A stretch of DNA of 32,144 nt from Dehalococcoidia bacterium (GCA_004376435.1 SOJS01000012.1:1-32144), one strand, 5' to 3'; numbered from the stretch's first letter, positions 6,599-15,570 are shown. Numbers and translations are program-made. Notes: a model not told the origin generated them from the sequence alone.

Positions 6599-7911
6599 GT
6601 ATTGAGTTAATTACGCTAATCTTTTTTGGTTTCATGCTGCTGCTTCTGGCGACCGGGCTGCCGATAGTCTTCGCCCTGGGGGGGCTGAGTTTAGGGCTTG
6701 CCTTTTTCCTGTGGGGACCTGAGGCTTTAGGCATGTCGCTCTACGGCGCTGTCAGTATAGTGAAATACTCCCTGCTGGTATGCGTCCCCCTCTTTGTCTT
6801 TATGGGAATGATGATGTATCATTCCGGCATAGCCGACGACCTCTATAATGCCTTCCAGTACTGGCTAGCGCCCATACCCGGCTCCCTGGCATCAGCTACA
6901 GTAGGGGTTTGCACTATCTTTGCTGCTATAGTTAGTTCTGAGGCGACTGCTACCCTGACCATGGGGAGCATTGCCCTCCCCCTGATGCGCAAGCGGGGAT
7001 ATAGCAAGTATATAGCAACAGGGTGCATCCAAGCAGGGGCAGCTCTAGGATTCCTCATTCCACCCAGCGCCATTGCCATCCTCTATGCCGTCATTGCCAA
7101 GGAATCGGTGGGCATGCTCTTCGCCGGGGGACTTTTCCCGGGACTGCTGCTGGCTACCCTGTTTATTATCTATATAACTGTGAGATGCAAAATTCAGCCG
7201 CACTTAGCTCCTCCTATCCCGAAGGAGGAGAGACCTGATATGAGGGAAAAACTGAGGTCCCTCAGGGGTTTAGTCCTCCCTATGAGCATCATCATACTGG
7301 TTATGGGGTCAATTATTGGCGGACTAACCACCCCGGTAGAAGCTTCTGCAGTAGGTGCCTTGGCCAGCATCATAGCGGTTGCCATCAAGCGCCGGCTCAG
7401 CTTACGAGTTATTCAAGACTCACTCATGGCGAGCTTGAAGCTCACCGGCATAATGATGTGGATTTTCATGGGGGCACTGACCTTCGGCAAAATCTATGAT
7501 GGCTTGGGAGCCAAGGATATAGTAGAAGCAGTCATGACTGGCCTACCGCTGGGACGTTGGGGTATACTCATAATGATACAGCTCACCTTCTTCATCCTGG
7601 GGACGTGCTTGGATGATACTGCCATCCTGTTTATCACCATGCCTATCTATATCCCTATAATCAAGGAACTGGGCTTTGACCCAGTATGGTTCGGCGTCCT
7701 TTACCTGGTCAATATGCAGATGGCTTATTTAACCCCACCCTTCGGCTATTGCCTAATGCTGATGAGGGGGGTGGTTCCACCGGATATAACTATGGGAGAT
7801 ATCTACCGTTCAGTTATACCCTTCGTCTTACTTCAGGGGGTTGGTCTGGCTATCATTATGCTATTCCCCCAGGTAGTCCTCTGGCTTCCCCACCTCATAT
7901 TTGGGAGCTAA
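6595..7911 (+). CDS. dctM: TRAP transporter large permease subunit (DctM)
   Basis: 438-residue multi-spanning membrane protein (about 11-12 hydrophobic segments), the sodium-coupled transport subunit of TRAP systems. Family features include the N-terminal FALGGLSLGLAFFLWGPEA, the GVCTIFAAIVSSEATATLTMGS region, GAALGFLIPPSAIAILYAVI and LTPPFGYCLMLMRGV near the C-terminus. Length is normal and the frame is intact. It overlaps the DctQ gene by four bases. The aminotransferase gene begins 43 bases downstream, suggesting that the transported compound is processed by that enzyme, though a separate downstream promoter cannot be excluded. Confidence 0.94.
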   Translation: MSIELITLIFFGFMLLLLATGLPIVFALGGLSLGLAFFLWGPEALGMSLYGAVSIVKYSLLVCVPLFVFMGMMMYHSGIADDLYNAFQYWLAPIPGSLASATVGVCTIFAAIVSSEATATLTMGSIALPLMRKRGYSKYIATGCIQAGAALGFLIPPSAIAILYAVIAKESVGMLFAGGLFPGLLLATLFIIYITVRCKIQPHLAPPIPKEERPDMREKLRSLRGLVLPMSIIILVMGSIIGGLTTPVEASAVGALASIIAVAIKRRLSLRVIQDSLMASLKLTGIMMWIFMGALTFGKIYDGLGAKDIVEAVMTGLPLGRWGILIMIQLTFFILGTCLDDTAILFITMPIYIPIIKELGFDPVWFGVLYLVNMQMAYLTPPFGYCLMLMRGVVPPDITMGDIYRSVIPFVLLQGVGLAIIMLFPQVVLWLPHLIFGS

Positions 7912-7954
7912 AGGAAGTAAATAAAATAAAGCATAAAGAAAGGAGAAACTAAAG

Positions 7955-9295
7955 ATGAGTTATGATGCAGCACTTAAGCAATCGCGAAAATATCTTGACT
8001 TTATCGCCAAGAAAGAGCTGACCAAAGAAGAGAAAGACTGGGTTGTCCGCGAATCCGTTGATGGCTTTCGTGATAATGTCAACCCCGGGTTTCTTGAGTA
8101 CCGCAAATCGGCTTCTACTGACTACACAGCCATAGAGTGGTCAGACTCGGGCAGCATCTTTACTGATGTCTACGGCAAAGAGTTCATTGACTGCCTCGGT
8201 GGCTATGGCATTTATAATGTCGGTCACCGCCACCCCAAGGTAATGAAGGCAGTCCGTGACCAGCTCAACCGCCAGGCACTGCACAGCCAGGAGCTACTGG
8301 ACCCGCTGCGCGCCATGCTGGCTAAGCTGGTGGCTACGGTGACCCCTGGTAATTTGCAGTACTGCTTCTTCACCAACAGCGGCACCGAATCTGTTGAATG
8401 TGCCCTGAAGGTAGCCAGGCTTCATACCGGGCGCACCACCACCCTGGCCGCCATCGGTGCCTTCCACGGCAAGTCCATGGGCTCCTTAAGTGCCACCTCC
8501 AAGGCGGTATTCAGGAAACCCTTCTTGCCGCTGGTCCACGGCTTCAGGCATGTTCCCTACGGTGATGCCGACTATATAGAAAAGACAATGGCTGCCTGCG
8601 AGTTCAGTGGTGAGCCGGTGGGAACGGTGCTCCTTGAGCCCATCATGGGTGAGGGTGGCGTTATCATCCCGCCCGACGACTATTTCCCCAAGGTAAGGAA
8701 GCTCTGTGACAAATACGGCGCCATGCTGATAGCTGACGAAGTCCAGACCGGCATGGGCAGAACCGGCAAGATGTTCTGTATGGAGCACTACGGTGTCGTC
8801 CCCGATATTTTGGCTCTGGGTAAGGCGTTTGGTGGCGGTGTTATGCCTATAGGTGTCTGTGTTGCCTCCGAGGAAGTCTTTGCCGAGATGACTCCTAACC
8901 CCTTCATCCACACCACCACCTTCGGCGGCAACCCGATAGCCTGTGCCGCTGCCATTGCCGCCATTAACGTCTGTCTTGAGGAGGACCTCCCCAGGCAGTC
9001 TGCCGAGAAGGGGGCCTACTTCCTGCCCAAGCTGAAAGACCTGATGGGCAGGTACAAGAACATCTGTAAAGTGGGGCGTGGTCGTGGCTTGATGATTGCC
9101 ATGGAATTCGTCGACGACGAGGCTGGTTACAAAGTAGCCACCCAGCTCTTTGATATGGGTGTCCTGGTGGCGGGTACACTGATCAATGCCAGGACAATCC
9201 GCATCGAGCCGCCGCTGACTATCTCCAAGGCGGAGCTGGACCAGGTCCTTAATAGGCTTGAGAAAGCCTTTGATAAGGTTTCCAAAAAGCTCTAG
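7955..9295 (+). CDS. Class III PLP aminotransferase, putrescine aminotransferase (PatA/YgjG)-like
   Basis: 446 residues, cytoplasmic. Very similar by eye to E. coli putrescine aminotransferase along its length: NVNPGFLEYRKS, EFIDCLGGYGIYNVGHRHP, LHSQELLDPLRAMLAK, GAFHGKSMGSLSAT, FRHVPYGD, DEVQTGMGRTGKMF, LGKAFGGGVMPIG, TFGGNPIACAAA and AGTLINARTIRIEPPLT. The Schiff-base lysine is K290, the pyridoxal aspartate D261, and the phosphate-binding NSGTES is at 141-146. The family moves an amino group from a terminal amine (putrescine, cadaverine; other members use ornithine or GABA) to 2-oxoglutarate, giving an amino-aldehyde and glutamate. ATG 7955 has AGGAG upstream. It sits between a TRAP transporter and a saccharopine-dehydrogenase-family gene. 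Putrescine as substrate is inferred from similarity. Confidence 0.88.
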   Translation: MSYDAALKQSRKYLDFIAKKELTKEEKDWVVRESVDGFRDNVNPGFLEYRKSASTDYTAIEWSDSGSIFTDVYGKEFIDCLGGYGIYNVGHRHPKVMKAVRDQLNRQALHSQELLDPLRAMLAKLVATVTPGNLQYCFFTNSGTESVECALKVARLHTGRTTTLAAIGAFHGKSMGSLSATSKAVFRKPFLPLVHGFRHVPYGDADYIEKTMAACEFSGEPVGTVLLEPIMGEGGVIIPPDDYFPKVRKLCDKYGAMLIADEVQTGMGRTGKMFCMEHYGVVPDILALGKAFGGGVMPIGVCVASEEVFAEMTPNPFIHTTTFGGNPIACAAAIAAINVCLEEDLPRQSAEKGAYFLPKLKDLMGRYKNICKVGRGRGLMIAMEFVDDEAGYKVATQLFDMGVLVAGTLINARTIRIEPPLTISKAELDQVLNRLEKAFDKVSKKL

Positions 9296-9333
9296 CTAGC
9301 CTGGTCCTAAAGGGGATATAGCATAATTGCTAA

Positions 9334-9377
9334 ATCTTGTCGGTAATATTGACAAGATAGCGAAAGCGTGCTAGGGT
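9334..9377 (+). promoter_or_regulatory. Promoter with overlapping inverted repeat upstream of the saccharopine-dehydrogenase-like gene
   Basis: TTGACA at 9349-9354, 17-base spacer, and TAGGGT at 9372-9377 with an extended TGC before it. An 8-bp perfect inverted repeat, ATCTTGTC (9334-9341) and GACAAGAT (9351-9358) with a 9-base gap, covers the -35 hexamer. This is the layout expected of a repressor operator. It could alternatively be a transcript hairpin ending the aminotransferase message, but no U-tract follows. Confidence 0.5.
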
Positions 9378-9476
9378 GCTTTACTGATAAACATCAGGAG
9401 CTAATTTTAATAATTTTTGCTCATTATTGCTTTTATGGTGGCGTGCCCAAATAATATAATTAAAGGAGAGGATAGA

Positions 9477-10697
9477 GTGACGAAAGCATTAATAGTAGGA
9501 GCTGGAGCACAGGGGGTTGTAATCAACTGGGTGCTTACGCGGGCTGATGATGTCGGGGAGGTGATTCTCGGCGACATCAATATGAAGAGGATGGAGGAGA
9601 TTGTAGAGACAAGCAGGAGTGATAAGGTCAAGATAAGGAAGCTGGATGCCAGCAATAAAGACGACATTGCAAAGCTTATAAAAGAAACAGGCGTTGACCT
9701 GGTAGTAAACGCCACCCTGCCCAAGTTTAATGACCAGATAATGGAAGCCTGCTATGCAACTAGAACATCTTACCTTGACATGGCTTCTGATGGCGGCTTC
9801 CCGGGTGGGGACGAAAATATTCCCGTAAACGAGCTAAAGTACGCTAAGAAGTGGGAAGATGCTGGTCTTCAAGGGTTCATCCTGGCTGGTTCTGACGCCG
9901 GTACCGTAAATGTAATGGCGAGGGAAGGCGCCGAAGAACTAGATGAGGTAGATAGCATAAAGATAAAAGATTATGCTATCACTGAATCTGAAAAACCGAT
10001 AGTTTTATGGCAACCGCAGACTTATCTGGAAGACCTCGCCACGCCTGCTCCATACTGGGATAATAGCTATAAGTATGCGCCTCCCTTCAGCGGGGAAGAG
10101 GAATACGACTTTCCGCCTCCCATAAATGGCAAGGGAAAGGTATACTATCACAGCCATGAAGAGCCACTAACAATACCGAAGTTCCTCGGCAAACCGGTAA
10201 AGTATGTAGATTTCAAGATGGGCGAGCCTGCTTACCTGCTCTGGAAGTCCATTTATGATCTGGGGTTGATGAGCGAGGAGCTGATTGAGGTTAAAGGTGT
10301 AAAGGTAGCTCCGCGGGATGTTTTCTTCAAGTTGCTACCACCTACGCCTAGTGCCAAGGAATTACAGGAACTGCTAAAGAGTGGGGCGTTGATAAGCCGG
10401 ATGATGCTTACGGTGGATGTTTATGGTAAAAAAGCTGGCAAGAAAATGCGTTATCAGATGTGGACAGACGGCCCAGATGCTAAGACAGCCAACGAGAAGA
10501 TTCCCGGAGCCAGTGATGTATCCTTTGCTACCGCGGTGGCAGCATCTATATTCTCACTGATGCTGTTAAGGGGACAGGTAAAGCATACCGGGATATTCCC
10601 TCCCGAGGTCTTTGGCAAAGAAGAGAGGGAGACATACTTCAAGGGGATAGGTGGCTGGGGTATAAAAATACATAAGAAAGTAACAGAGTTATCATAA
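9477..10697 (+). CDS. Saccharopine-dehydrogenase-family NAD(P) oxidoreductase
   Basis: 406 residues from GTG 9477, chosen because AAAGGAG lies eight bases upstream and it puts the Rossmann motif at its usual place (VTKALIVGAGAQG, residues 1-13). A longer frame from 9417 would add a hydrophobic tail with no ribosome site. An N-terminal NAD(P)-binding domain (VDLVVNATLP, YLDMASDGGFPG) is followed by a saccharopine-dehydrogenase-type C-terminal domain with YYHSHEEPLTIPKFLG. The family forms or splits secondary amines between an amino acid and an oxo acid or aldehyde: saccharopine, carboxyspermidine and carboxynorspermidine enzymes all belong here. Next to a diamine-aminotransferase-like gene, an imine or amino-aldehyde substrate is attractive but unproven. 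No terminator is seen between it and dppA; dppA has its own promoter. Confidence 0.8.
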   Translation: MTKALIVGAGAQGVVINWVLTRADDVGEVILGDINMKRMEEIVETSRSDKVKIRKLDASNKDDIAKLIKETGVDLVVNATLPKFNDQIMEACYATRTSYLDMASDGGFPGGDENIPVNELKYAKKWEDAGLQGFILAGSDAGTVNVMAREGAEELDEVDSIKIKDYAITESEKPIVLWQPQTYLEDLATPAPYWDNSYKYAPPFSGEEEYDFPPPINGKGKVYYHSHEEPLTIPKFLGKPVKYVDFKMGEPAYLLWKSIYDLGLMSEELIEVKGVKVAPRDVFFKLLPPTPSAKELQELLKSGALISRMMLTVDVYGKKAGKKMRYQMWTDGPDAKTANEKIPGASDVSFATAVAASIFSLMLLRGQVKHTGIFPPEVFGKEERETYFKGIGGWGIKIHKKVTELS

Positions 10698-10703
10698 AAA
10701 TAA

Positions 10704-10732
10704 TTGACAGGTGGTGAGGCGTATGAGATAAT
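10704..10732 (+). promoter_or_regulatory. Sigma-70-type promoter of the dpp operon
   Basis: TTGACA at 10704-10709, 17-base spacer and GATAAT at 10727-10732, with an extended TGA at 10724-10726. Eleven of twelve consensus bases match. The start of transcription would be near 10739, 35 bases before dppA, and AAGGAGGAAGG lies just before the ATG. Confidence 0.8.
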
Positions 10733-10773
10733 TTAACATAGAATAAAAATAAAATTCAAGGAGGAAGGACGAG

Positions 10774-12519
10774 ATGAGAACCAAGAAAGGTTTACTAAGT
10801 CTACTGGTGGTAGCACTGCTGGCGCTCTCTTTGGTAACAGCCTGTCCAGCCCCAACAACGACTGAAGAGGTTGAGCAGCTGAATGCGACGATAGCCGACC
10901 TTGAGGCTCAGTTAGCCGCCGCAAATGCGACGATAGTCGACCTTGAGGCTCAGTTAGCCGCCGCAATGGGAGAGCCGGCAGAGGAAATAGCATACGGTGG
11001 CAGACTGGATGTTGGCTTTACTGCCGGAGAGGGTCTGGAAACTCTGTTATGTGACTCAAACTGGCAGTATACTGAGATGGGATGTGTTTTTTGGCCCCTA
11101 GTATACGACCAATTATGGATTATGGGGCCGGCACCGGATTACGAGGTCCTGCCTATGTTAGCCACCAGCTGGGAAACAGAGGATGGCATAACCTGGACAT
11201 TCTATCTGCGTGAAGATGCTGTCTTCCATGATGGTGTGCCAGTCACAGCCGAGGACGTGGCTTTTACCATTGAGAACTTGCCTAACGCCGACCCGGCATG
11301 GGCTTTTACCGATATAATTACTGAACCGGGAAGTGTTAAAGTTATTGACGATTACACGGTAGAGTTTACGCTGGAGCAATCGATTGGCACTAGATGGCCG
11401 GCTGCTTATTGGGCACCAATACTCCCCAAGCACATCTGGGAGCCCTATACAGACGATATGCTGTCGTTTTCCAACGATGAAGCCATTGGCTCTGGCCCGT
11501 ATAAGCTAAAGGAATTCAAGGCAGCCCAATATGTATGGTTTGAAGCCAATGAAGACTACTGGGGAGGAAGGCCATACTTAGATGAGGTGGTGTTTAGGAC
11601 CTATGGCAGTGAAGACGCCCAGTACATGGCTTTAAAGAGTGGTGAGGCCGACATGATTGGGTATCTAGGTTGTTCGGCAGTGGCTGCGGAGGACTTCATA
11701 GGGCTCGAGGACATGGAGGTTATAGTTTCTCCAGGCATCGGGCTGCAGTGGCTATCGTTTAACCTGTACAAGGATACACCGCTTCAAGACCTGGAAGTAA
11801 GGAAAGCCATTATGTATGGCATAGATAGGGATAGAGTCATAGAAATGGCATTCCTCGGCTATGCCCAGACAGCGGACAGCTTCATATATCCAGAAGTGGC
11901 AGAGCATAATCCAAATTTGCCGCAGTATGCCTACGACGTTGACCTGGCTAATGAAATCCTGGACAATGCCGGCTACCTGGATAGTGATGGCGATGGCATG
12001 AGAGATGACCTTACCTTCGAACTGTTAGCACCCTCAGATTGGACTGACGAGTTAAAGGCAGCGACACTGATTAAGGAGCAGCTTGCCGAAATAGGGATAG
12101 ATATCTCTCTGACGGTGCTGGACCTTGATACCTACTATGAGTATATCTATACGCCGGAGGAAGAGGAATACGAAATTGCTATTGCTACAGAAGAGCCCGG
12201 TCCGCATGGTGAGTGGATGTGGGAATTCTGCCGCAGCTATGAAGCTGGAGGCGAGGGGTGGAATACAGCTTACTGGGCTAACCCTGACTTTGACGAAGCC
12301 CTGGATGCCATGCTCGCCGAGGTAGACGTAGAGCAACGAACGGCATACCTGTATGAGATGCAAATGCTGATGGCTGAGGATCTGCCTTACGGTGTGCTTT
12401 ACAGGCCAGACCTGATAAACCCGGTAAGGACCGATGAGTTTGAAGGCTATGTAGAGACGATGGGGGGAATTTCGACTTGGATTAACCCCTGGACTTACTT
12501 TGAGCTGCACCTGAAATAA
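10774..12519 (+). CDS. dppA: ABC transporter solute-binding lipoprotein, family 5 (peptide/nickel type)
   Basis: 581-residue extracytoplasmic binding protein of the SBP_bac_5 family, which delivers di/oligopeptides, nickel complexes or related compounds to the DppBC permease. Signal peptide with lipobox VTAC (C24), then a heptad coiled coil (about residues 28-65) made of tandem 14-residue units (ATIADLEAQLAAAN), then the binding fold. Family motifs: YDQLWI near the start of the fold, WTFYLREDAVFHDGVPVTAED, SGPYKLKEF, YWGGRPYLDEVVFR, VRKAIMYGIDRDRVI and DVDLANEILDNAGY. Length is normal once the coiled-coil insert is subtracted. The N-terminal module matches that of dctP. The ligand is unknown; peptide uptake is the default reading. 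Confidence 0.93.
   Translation: MRTKKGLLSLLVVALLALSLVTACPAPTTTEEVEQLNATIADLEAQLAAANATIVDLEAQLAAAMGEPAEEIAYGGRLDVGFTAGEGLETLLCDSNWQYTEMGCVFWPLVYDQLWIMGPAPDYEVLPMLATSWETEDGITWTFYLREDAVFHDGVPVTAEDVAFTIENLPNADPAWAFTDIITEPGSVKVIDDYTVEFTLEQSIGTRWPAAYWAPILPKHIWEPYTDDMLSFSNDEAIGSGPYKLKEFKAAQYVWFEANEDYWGGRPYLDEVVFRTYGSEDAQYMALKSGEADMIGYLGCSAVAAEDFIGLEDMEVIVSPGIGLQWLSFNLYKDTPLQDLEVRKAIMYGIDRDRVIEMAFLGYAQTADSFIYPEVAEHNPNLPQYAYDVDLANEILDNAGYLDSDGDGMRDDLTFELLAPSDWTDELKAATLIKEQLAEIGIDISLTVLDLDTYYEYIYTPEEEEYEIAIATEEPGPHGEWMWEFCRSYEAGGEGWNTAYWANPDFDEALDAMLAEVDVEQRTAYLYEMQMLMAEDLPYGVLYRPDLINPVRTDEFEGYVETMGGISTWINPWTYFELHLK
10882..10965 (+). repeat. Tandem 42-bp repeat encoding the coiled-coil leader
   Basis: Two copies (10882-10923 and 10924-10965) differ at a single position near the middle (GCC versus GTC) plus the last bases. 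Each encodes 14 residues, two heptads. A third relative of the first 30 bases lies in dctP at 4922-4951, identical over that stretch. The unit therefore behaves as a duplicating cassette. Confidence 0.85.
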
Positions 12520-12555
12520 GCGTGGAGCGGGCAGGAAACCTGCATGAGATTTCCT

Positions 12556-12590
12556 GGCAAAGGGGGGCAAATGATACGCCCCCCTTTGCC
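12556..12590 (+). terminator. Strong G+C-rich hairpin between dppA and dppB
   Basis: GGCAAAGGGGGGC (12556-12568) pairs perfectly over 13 bases with 12578-12590 around a 9-base loop. No U-tract follows, so it is probably a partial terminator or a 3'-end stabiliser for the abundant dppA message. It parallels the hairpins after dctP. The rest of the 214-base gap up to dppB holds no feature I can support. Confidence 0.65.
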
Positions 12591-12733
12591 TAGGTGAACA
12601 CTACCTACTACCTGAAGCTCCCCCACTAGACAAGCTCTGGGACACAGCCTATACTATAAGGCTGGTTGGCAAGATATAGTTCACTACCTAGCTTTGCCCC
12701 TATATTGGCAGCTAATAAGGGGGGTTATGTAGA

Positions 12734-13723
12734 GTGCCTTTAAAAGGATTTGCCGGTTTTGCTACGAGGAAAGCGCTTGCTGCCGTCACCACTATTTTTG
12801 CCATTATCTGCCTAAACTTCCTCATTTTTCGCCTGCTACCTGGTGACCCGATACGCATGATGTTCCGAGACCCCAGGGTAAGTGCCGAACAGCTGCAGTT
12901 GATGACCGAAAAATTTGGCCTAGACAAGCCTTTATGGGGGCAGTTCCTCGCTTATCTCCAGGCGCTGTTTCAGGGCGACCTGGGTATATCATTCTGGCAA
13001 AAAAGAGCCGTATTAGAGGTAATTGCCGACAGGATACCGCAAACATTGCTGCTAGTGGTAACAGCCCTTACTATAGCTATTATCCTGGGTATACTCCTCG
13101 GCGCCATTTCTGGGTGGAAAAGTGGCACGAGACTTGATACATTCATTCTCACCGCTTCACTATCAATGTATTCCATTCCCGCATTCTCTCTGGGCATAAT
13201 CCTGATGCTAATTTTTGCCTTTTACCTTTCTATCTTTCCTCTAGGGGGAATATCTACGCCGGCTTCGGGATTTACCGGGCTTGGATACTGGAGGGACGTC
13301 TTATGGCATATGTTTCTTCCCACCATTTCGATAGTATTCTGGTATATCGGCGAGTATGTTTTGCTGACGCGAAGCTCTATGCTTGACACCTTAGACCAGG
13401 ACTATATAACCACGGCTAGGGCAAAGGGGCTGAAAGAATTTGCCATCTTAAGAAACCACGCCTTGAGAAATGCCTTATTACCGGTTGTCACCGCTACCGG
13501 GATAAACCTAGCCTTCGCCGTGGCCGGAATAATTGAAGTAGAAACGGTTTTTTCTTGGCCCGGCATAGGCAGACTGGTGTATGACGCTGTAATGAAACGC
13601 GACTATCCCCTTCTTCAAGGTACATTTCTTGTATTCGCGGTGGCGGTGGTGCTAGCTAATTTAGTGGTTGACCTGATATACGGCTTCATAGACCCGAGAA
13701 TAAAGGTAGGAAAAGCGGAGTAA
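12734..13723 (+). CDS. dppB: ABC transporter permease, DppB/OppB type
   Basis: 329-residue inner-membrane permease with about six membrane segments. The N-terminal segment and the FRLLPGDPIRMMFRDPRVS region are typical of the DppB subunit, as is GIIEVETVFSWPGIGRLVYDAV near the end. The ATPase-coupling EAA-like loop lies around YITTARAKGLKEFAILRNHALRNALLPVVT, with TARAKGL and the following HALRNALLP as key parts. GTG 12734 starts the protein after an AAGGGGGG purine run. Two bases separate its stop codon from the next start, indicating coupling with dppC. It pairs with DppC to form the channel. Confidence 0.93.
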   Translation: MPLKGFAGFATRKALAAVTTIFAIICLNFLIFRLLPGDPIRMMFRDPRVSAEQLQLMTEKFGLDKPLWGQFLAYLQALFQGDLGISFWQKRAVLEVIADRIPQTLLLVVTALTIAIILGILLGAISGWKSGTRLDTFILTASLSMYSIPAFSLGIILMLIFAFYLSIFPLGGISTPASGFTGLGYWRDVLWHMFLPTISIVFWYIGEYVLLTRSSMLDTLDQDYITTARAKGLKEFAILRNHALRNALLPVVTATGINLAFAVAGIIEVETVFSWPGIGRLVYDAVMKRDYPLLQGTFLVFAVAVVLANLVVDLIYGFIDPRIKVGKAE

Positions 13724-13724
13724 G

Positions 13725-14603
13725 ATGTCCACAGTTCGCAGAAGACTAACAGAGGCATGGGGGTTCTTTCAGTTACTCCTGACACACAGGATGGGAGTGT
13801 TGGGGCTGAGTGTATTTGCCCTTTTTGCCATCATAGCCTTATTTGCCCCATTTCTGCACACTGTGGACCCGGGTAAATCAGGGGTGGTGGAAAATATACT
13901 GATTCCTCCCAACTCCCAGTTTTGGCTCGGCACTGACGATTTAGCCAGAGATATATGGAGCCAGGTAATATATGGCTCAAGGATTTCGTTGCTTATTGGA
14001 TTTTTAGCCACGATTCTAACAATATTTGTTGGCTCCTTGGTAGGCTTAATATCAGGCTTTTATGGAGGCAAGATTGAAGAAGTACTTATGAGAATCACAG
14101 ACTTCTTCATGATGCTGCCACAACTGCCATTAATGATAGTTTTGGCAGCGGTGTTAGGGCCAAGCATATGGAACATAGTTTTCGTGGTAAGCATTGTAAG
14201 CTGGCCTTTCGCTGCCAGGATAGTCAGGTCTCAGGTTTTATCTCTCAAAGAAAGAGCCTTTGTTGAAGCATCAAGGTGTATTGGAGCCAGTGACTCCTTC
14301 TTAATTTTTAGTGAAATTATGCCCAATGTAGTGCCGCTGATGTTCGCTGAAGCCGTTTTGATTGTCACCGAGGCAGTTTATGCGGAGGCAGTTTTGAGCT
14401 TTCTTGGATTAGGAGACCCCACCACTGTAAGCTGGGGAATGATGCTCCATTTTGCTTTTGAGTCAGGTGCTATGGTTAAAGCACCGTGGTGGGTGGTGCC
14501 TCCGATAGTATCTATCGTTGTGCTAATACTCGGCTTTACCTTCCTGGGAACGGCGGTGAGTGATGTCTTAAAGCCGGGATACAAAGAAAAACGGGGTTTG
14601 TAA
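13725..14603 (+). CDS. dppC: ABC transporter permease, DppC/OppC type
   Basis: 292-residue inner-membrane permease, the partner of DppB. The N-terminus has the DppC-type cytoplasmic stretch and first segment (HRMGVLGLSVFALFAIIALF), then FWLGTDDLARDIWSQVIYGSR, a hallmark of the subfamily. The EAA-like loop is around FVEASRCIGASDSFLIFSEIMPN. The C-terminal segment ends in GTAVSDVLKPGYKE, again typical (consensus lGDalRdalDPr, here divergent). Length is normal. ATG 13725 follows the dppB stop almost directly. Confidence 0.93.
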   Translation: MSTVRRRLTEAWGFFQLLLTHRMGVLGLSVFALFAIIALFAPFLHTVDPGKSGVVENILIPPNSQFWLGTDDLARDIWSQVIYGSRISLLIGFLATILTIFVGSLVGLISGFYGGKIEEVLMRITDFFMMLPQLPLMIVLAAVLGPSIWNIVFVVSIVSWPFAARIVRSQVLSLKERAFVEASRCIGASDSFLIFSEIMPNVVPLMFAEAVLIVTEAVYAEAVLSFLGLGDPTTVSWGMMLHFAFESGAMVKAPWWVVPPIVSIVVLILGFTFLGTAVSDVLKPGYKEKRGL

Positions 14604-14610
14604 TTAAAAA

Positions 14611-15561
14611 ATGGCTTTGCTGGAAGTTGAGCATTTAAAGATATATTACTTTACCCGACAGGGTGCAGTAAAGGCTGTGGATGATATCAGCTTTACTTTG
14701 GACAAGGATAAGACGCTGGGGCTGATAGGGGAATCGGGATGTGGCAAGACGACCATGGTTTTTGCCCTCATGAGATTTGTGGCACCTCCAGGGCGTATAG
14801 TGGCTGGGAAGATAATCTTCGAAGGCAGGGATATTTTAACCATAAGCGATAAGGAAATGAGGCGTTTGCGGGGACCGGGGATTGCCATGGTCTTCCAATC
14901 AGCCCAGAATGCCCTTAACCCCGTAATGACCGTGGGCAAACAGATAGTTGAAGAGATTCTGGAACACGAAAGTGTCACCAAGGAAGAGGCTTGGGAAAGA
15001 GCCAGGAAGCAATTGGAGCTGGTGGGCATAAGTGGTGATAGAATCAAGAGCTATCCACATGAATTTAGTGGGGGAATGAAACAAAGGGTGATGATTGCTA
15101 TCGCTACCGCCTGTAATCCAAGGCTTTTAATTCTGGATGAGCCAGTGACTGGCCTTGATGTGATAGTGCAAAGACAGTTACTCACCCTTCTGAGTGACCT
15201 GAGAGAAGAATTGCATTTACCGATAATATTTATCACTCATGACCTGGCTGTTGTCGCCGAGACTTGTGGTGAAGTTGCTGTTATGTATGCCGGCAAGATT
15301 GTGGAGCAAGCCAGCACTGTTTCTTTGTATAAAGAACCGGCCCATCCTTATAGCCAGGCGCTGATGAAGTCCTATCCCAGTATAAAAGGGAAAAAAGGAA
15401 AGCTGCGAAGCATCCCCGGCGCTCCCCCCGGACTTACCAATCCACCTGTTGGCTGTAGATTCCACCCACGCTGCCCCTACGTCATGGATATTTGCCGGCA
15501 AGAAGAACCAATATTTAAGCAAAGAGACGGCCGTTTGGTGGCCTGCCATCTAATCAAATAG
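14611..15561 (+). CDS. dppD: ABC transporter ATPase, DppD/OppD type
   Basis: 316-residue cytoplasmic ATPase powering the importer. Walker A GESGCGKT at 40-47, ABC signature SGGMKQR at 153-159, Walker B LLILDEP at 172-178 and switch histidine H210 (ITHDLAVV). The C-terminal oligopeptide/dipeptide extension contains GCRFHPRCPY and further cysteines (VMDIC and ACHL), a four-cysteine pattern that in some DppD proteins binds a [4Fe-4S] cluster. Start ATG 14611 lies 7 bases after dppC with no clear Shine-Dalgarno, so translation probably depends on coupling. All catalytic motifs are intact. Confidence 0.95.
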   Translation: MALLEVEHLKIYYFTRQGAVKAVDDISFTLDKDKTLGLIGESGCGKTTMVFALMRFVAPPGRIVAGKIIFEGRDILTISDKEMRRLRGPGIAMVFQSAQNALNPVMTVGKQIVEEILEHESVTKEEAWERARKQLELVGISGDRIKSYPHEFSGGMKQRVMIAIATACNPRLLILDEPVTGLDVIVQRQLLTLLSDLREELHLPIIFITHDLAVVAETCGEVAVMYAGKIVEQASTVSLYKEPAHPYSQALMKSYPSIKGKKGKLRSIPGAPPGLTNPPVGCRFHPRCPYVMDICRQEEPIFKQRDGRLVACHLIK

Positions 15562-15570
15562 GATGAATTT

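Noticed and set aside
9417..9476. 20-residue N-terminal extension of the saccharopine-dehydrogenase-like protein
   Set aside because: No ribosome-binding site for the upstream start, and AAAGGAG is placed correctly for GTG 9477, where the Rossmann domain begins.
10723..10731. ATG-AGA-TAA mini-ORF before dppA, resembling the start-stop before dctP
   Set aside because: It overlaps the predicted -10 hexamer (GATAAT), so it would not be in the transcript.
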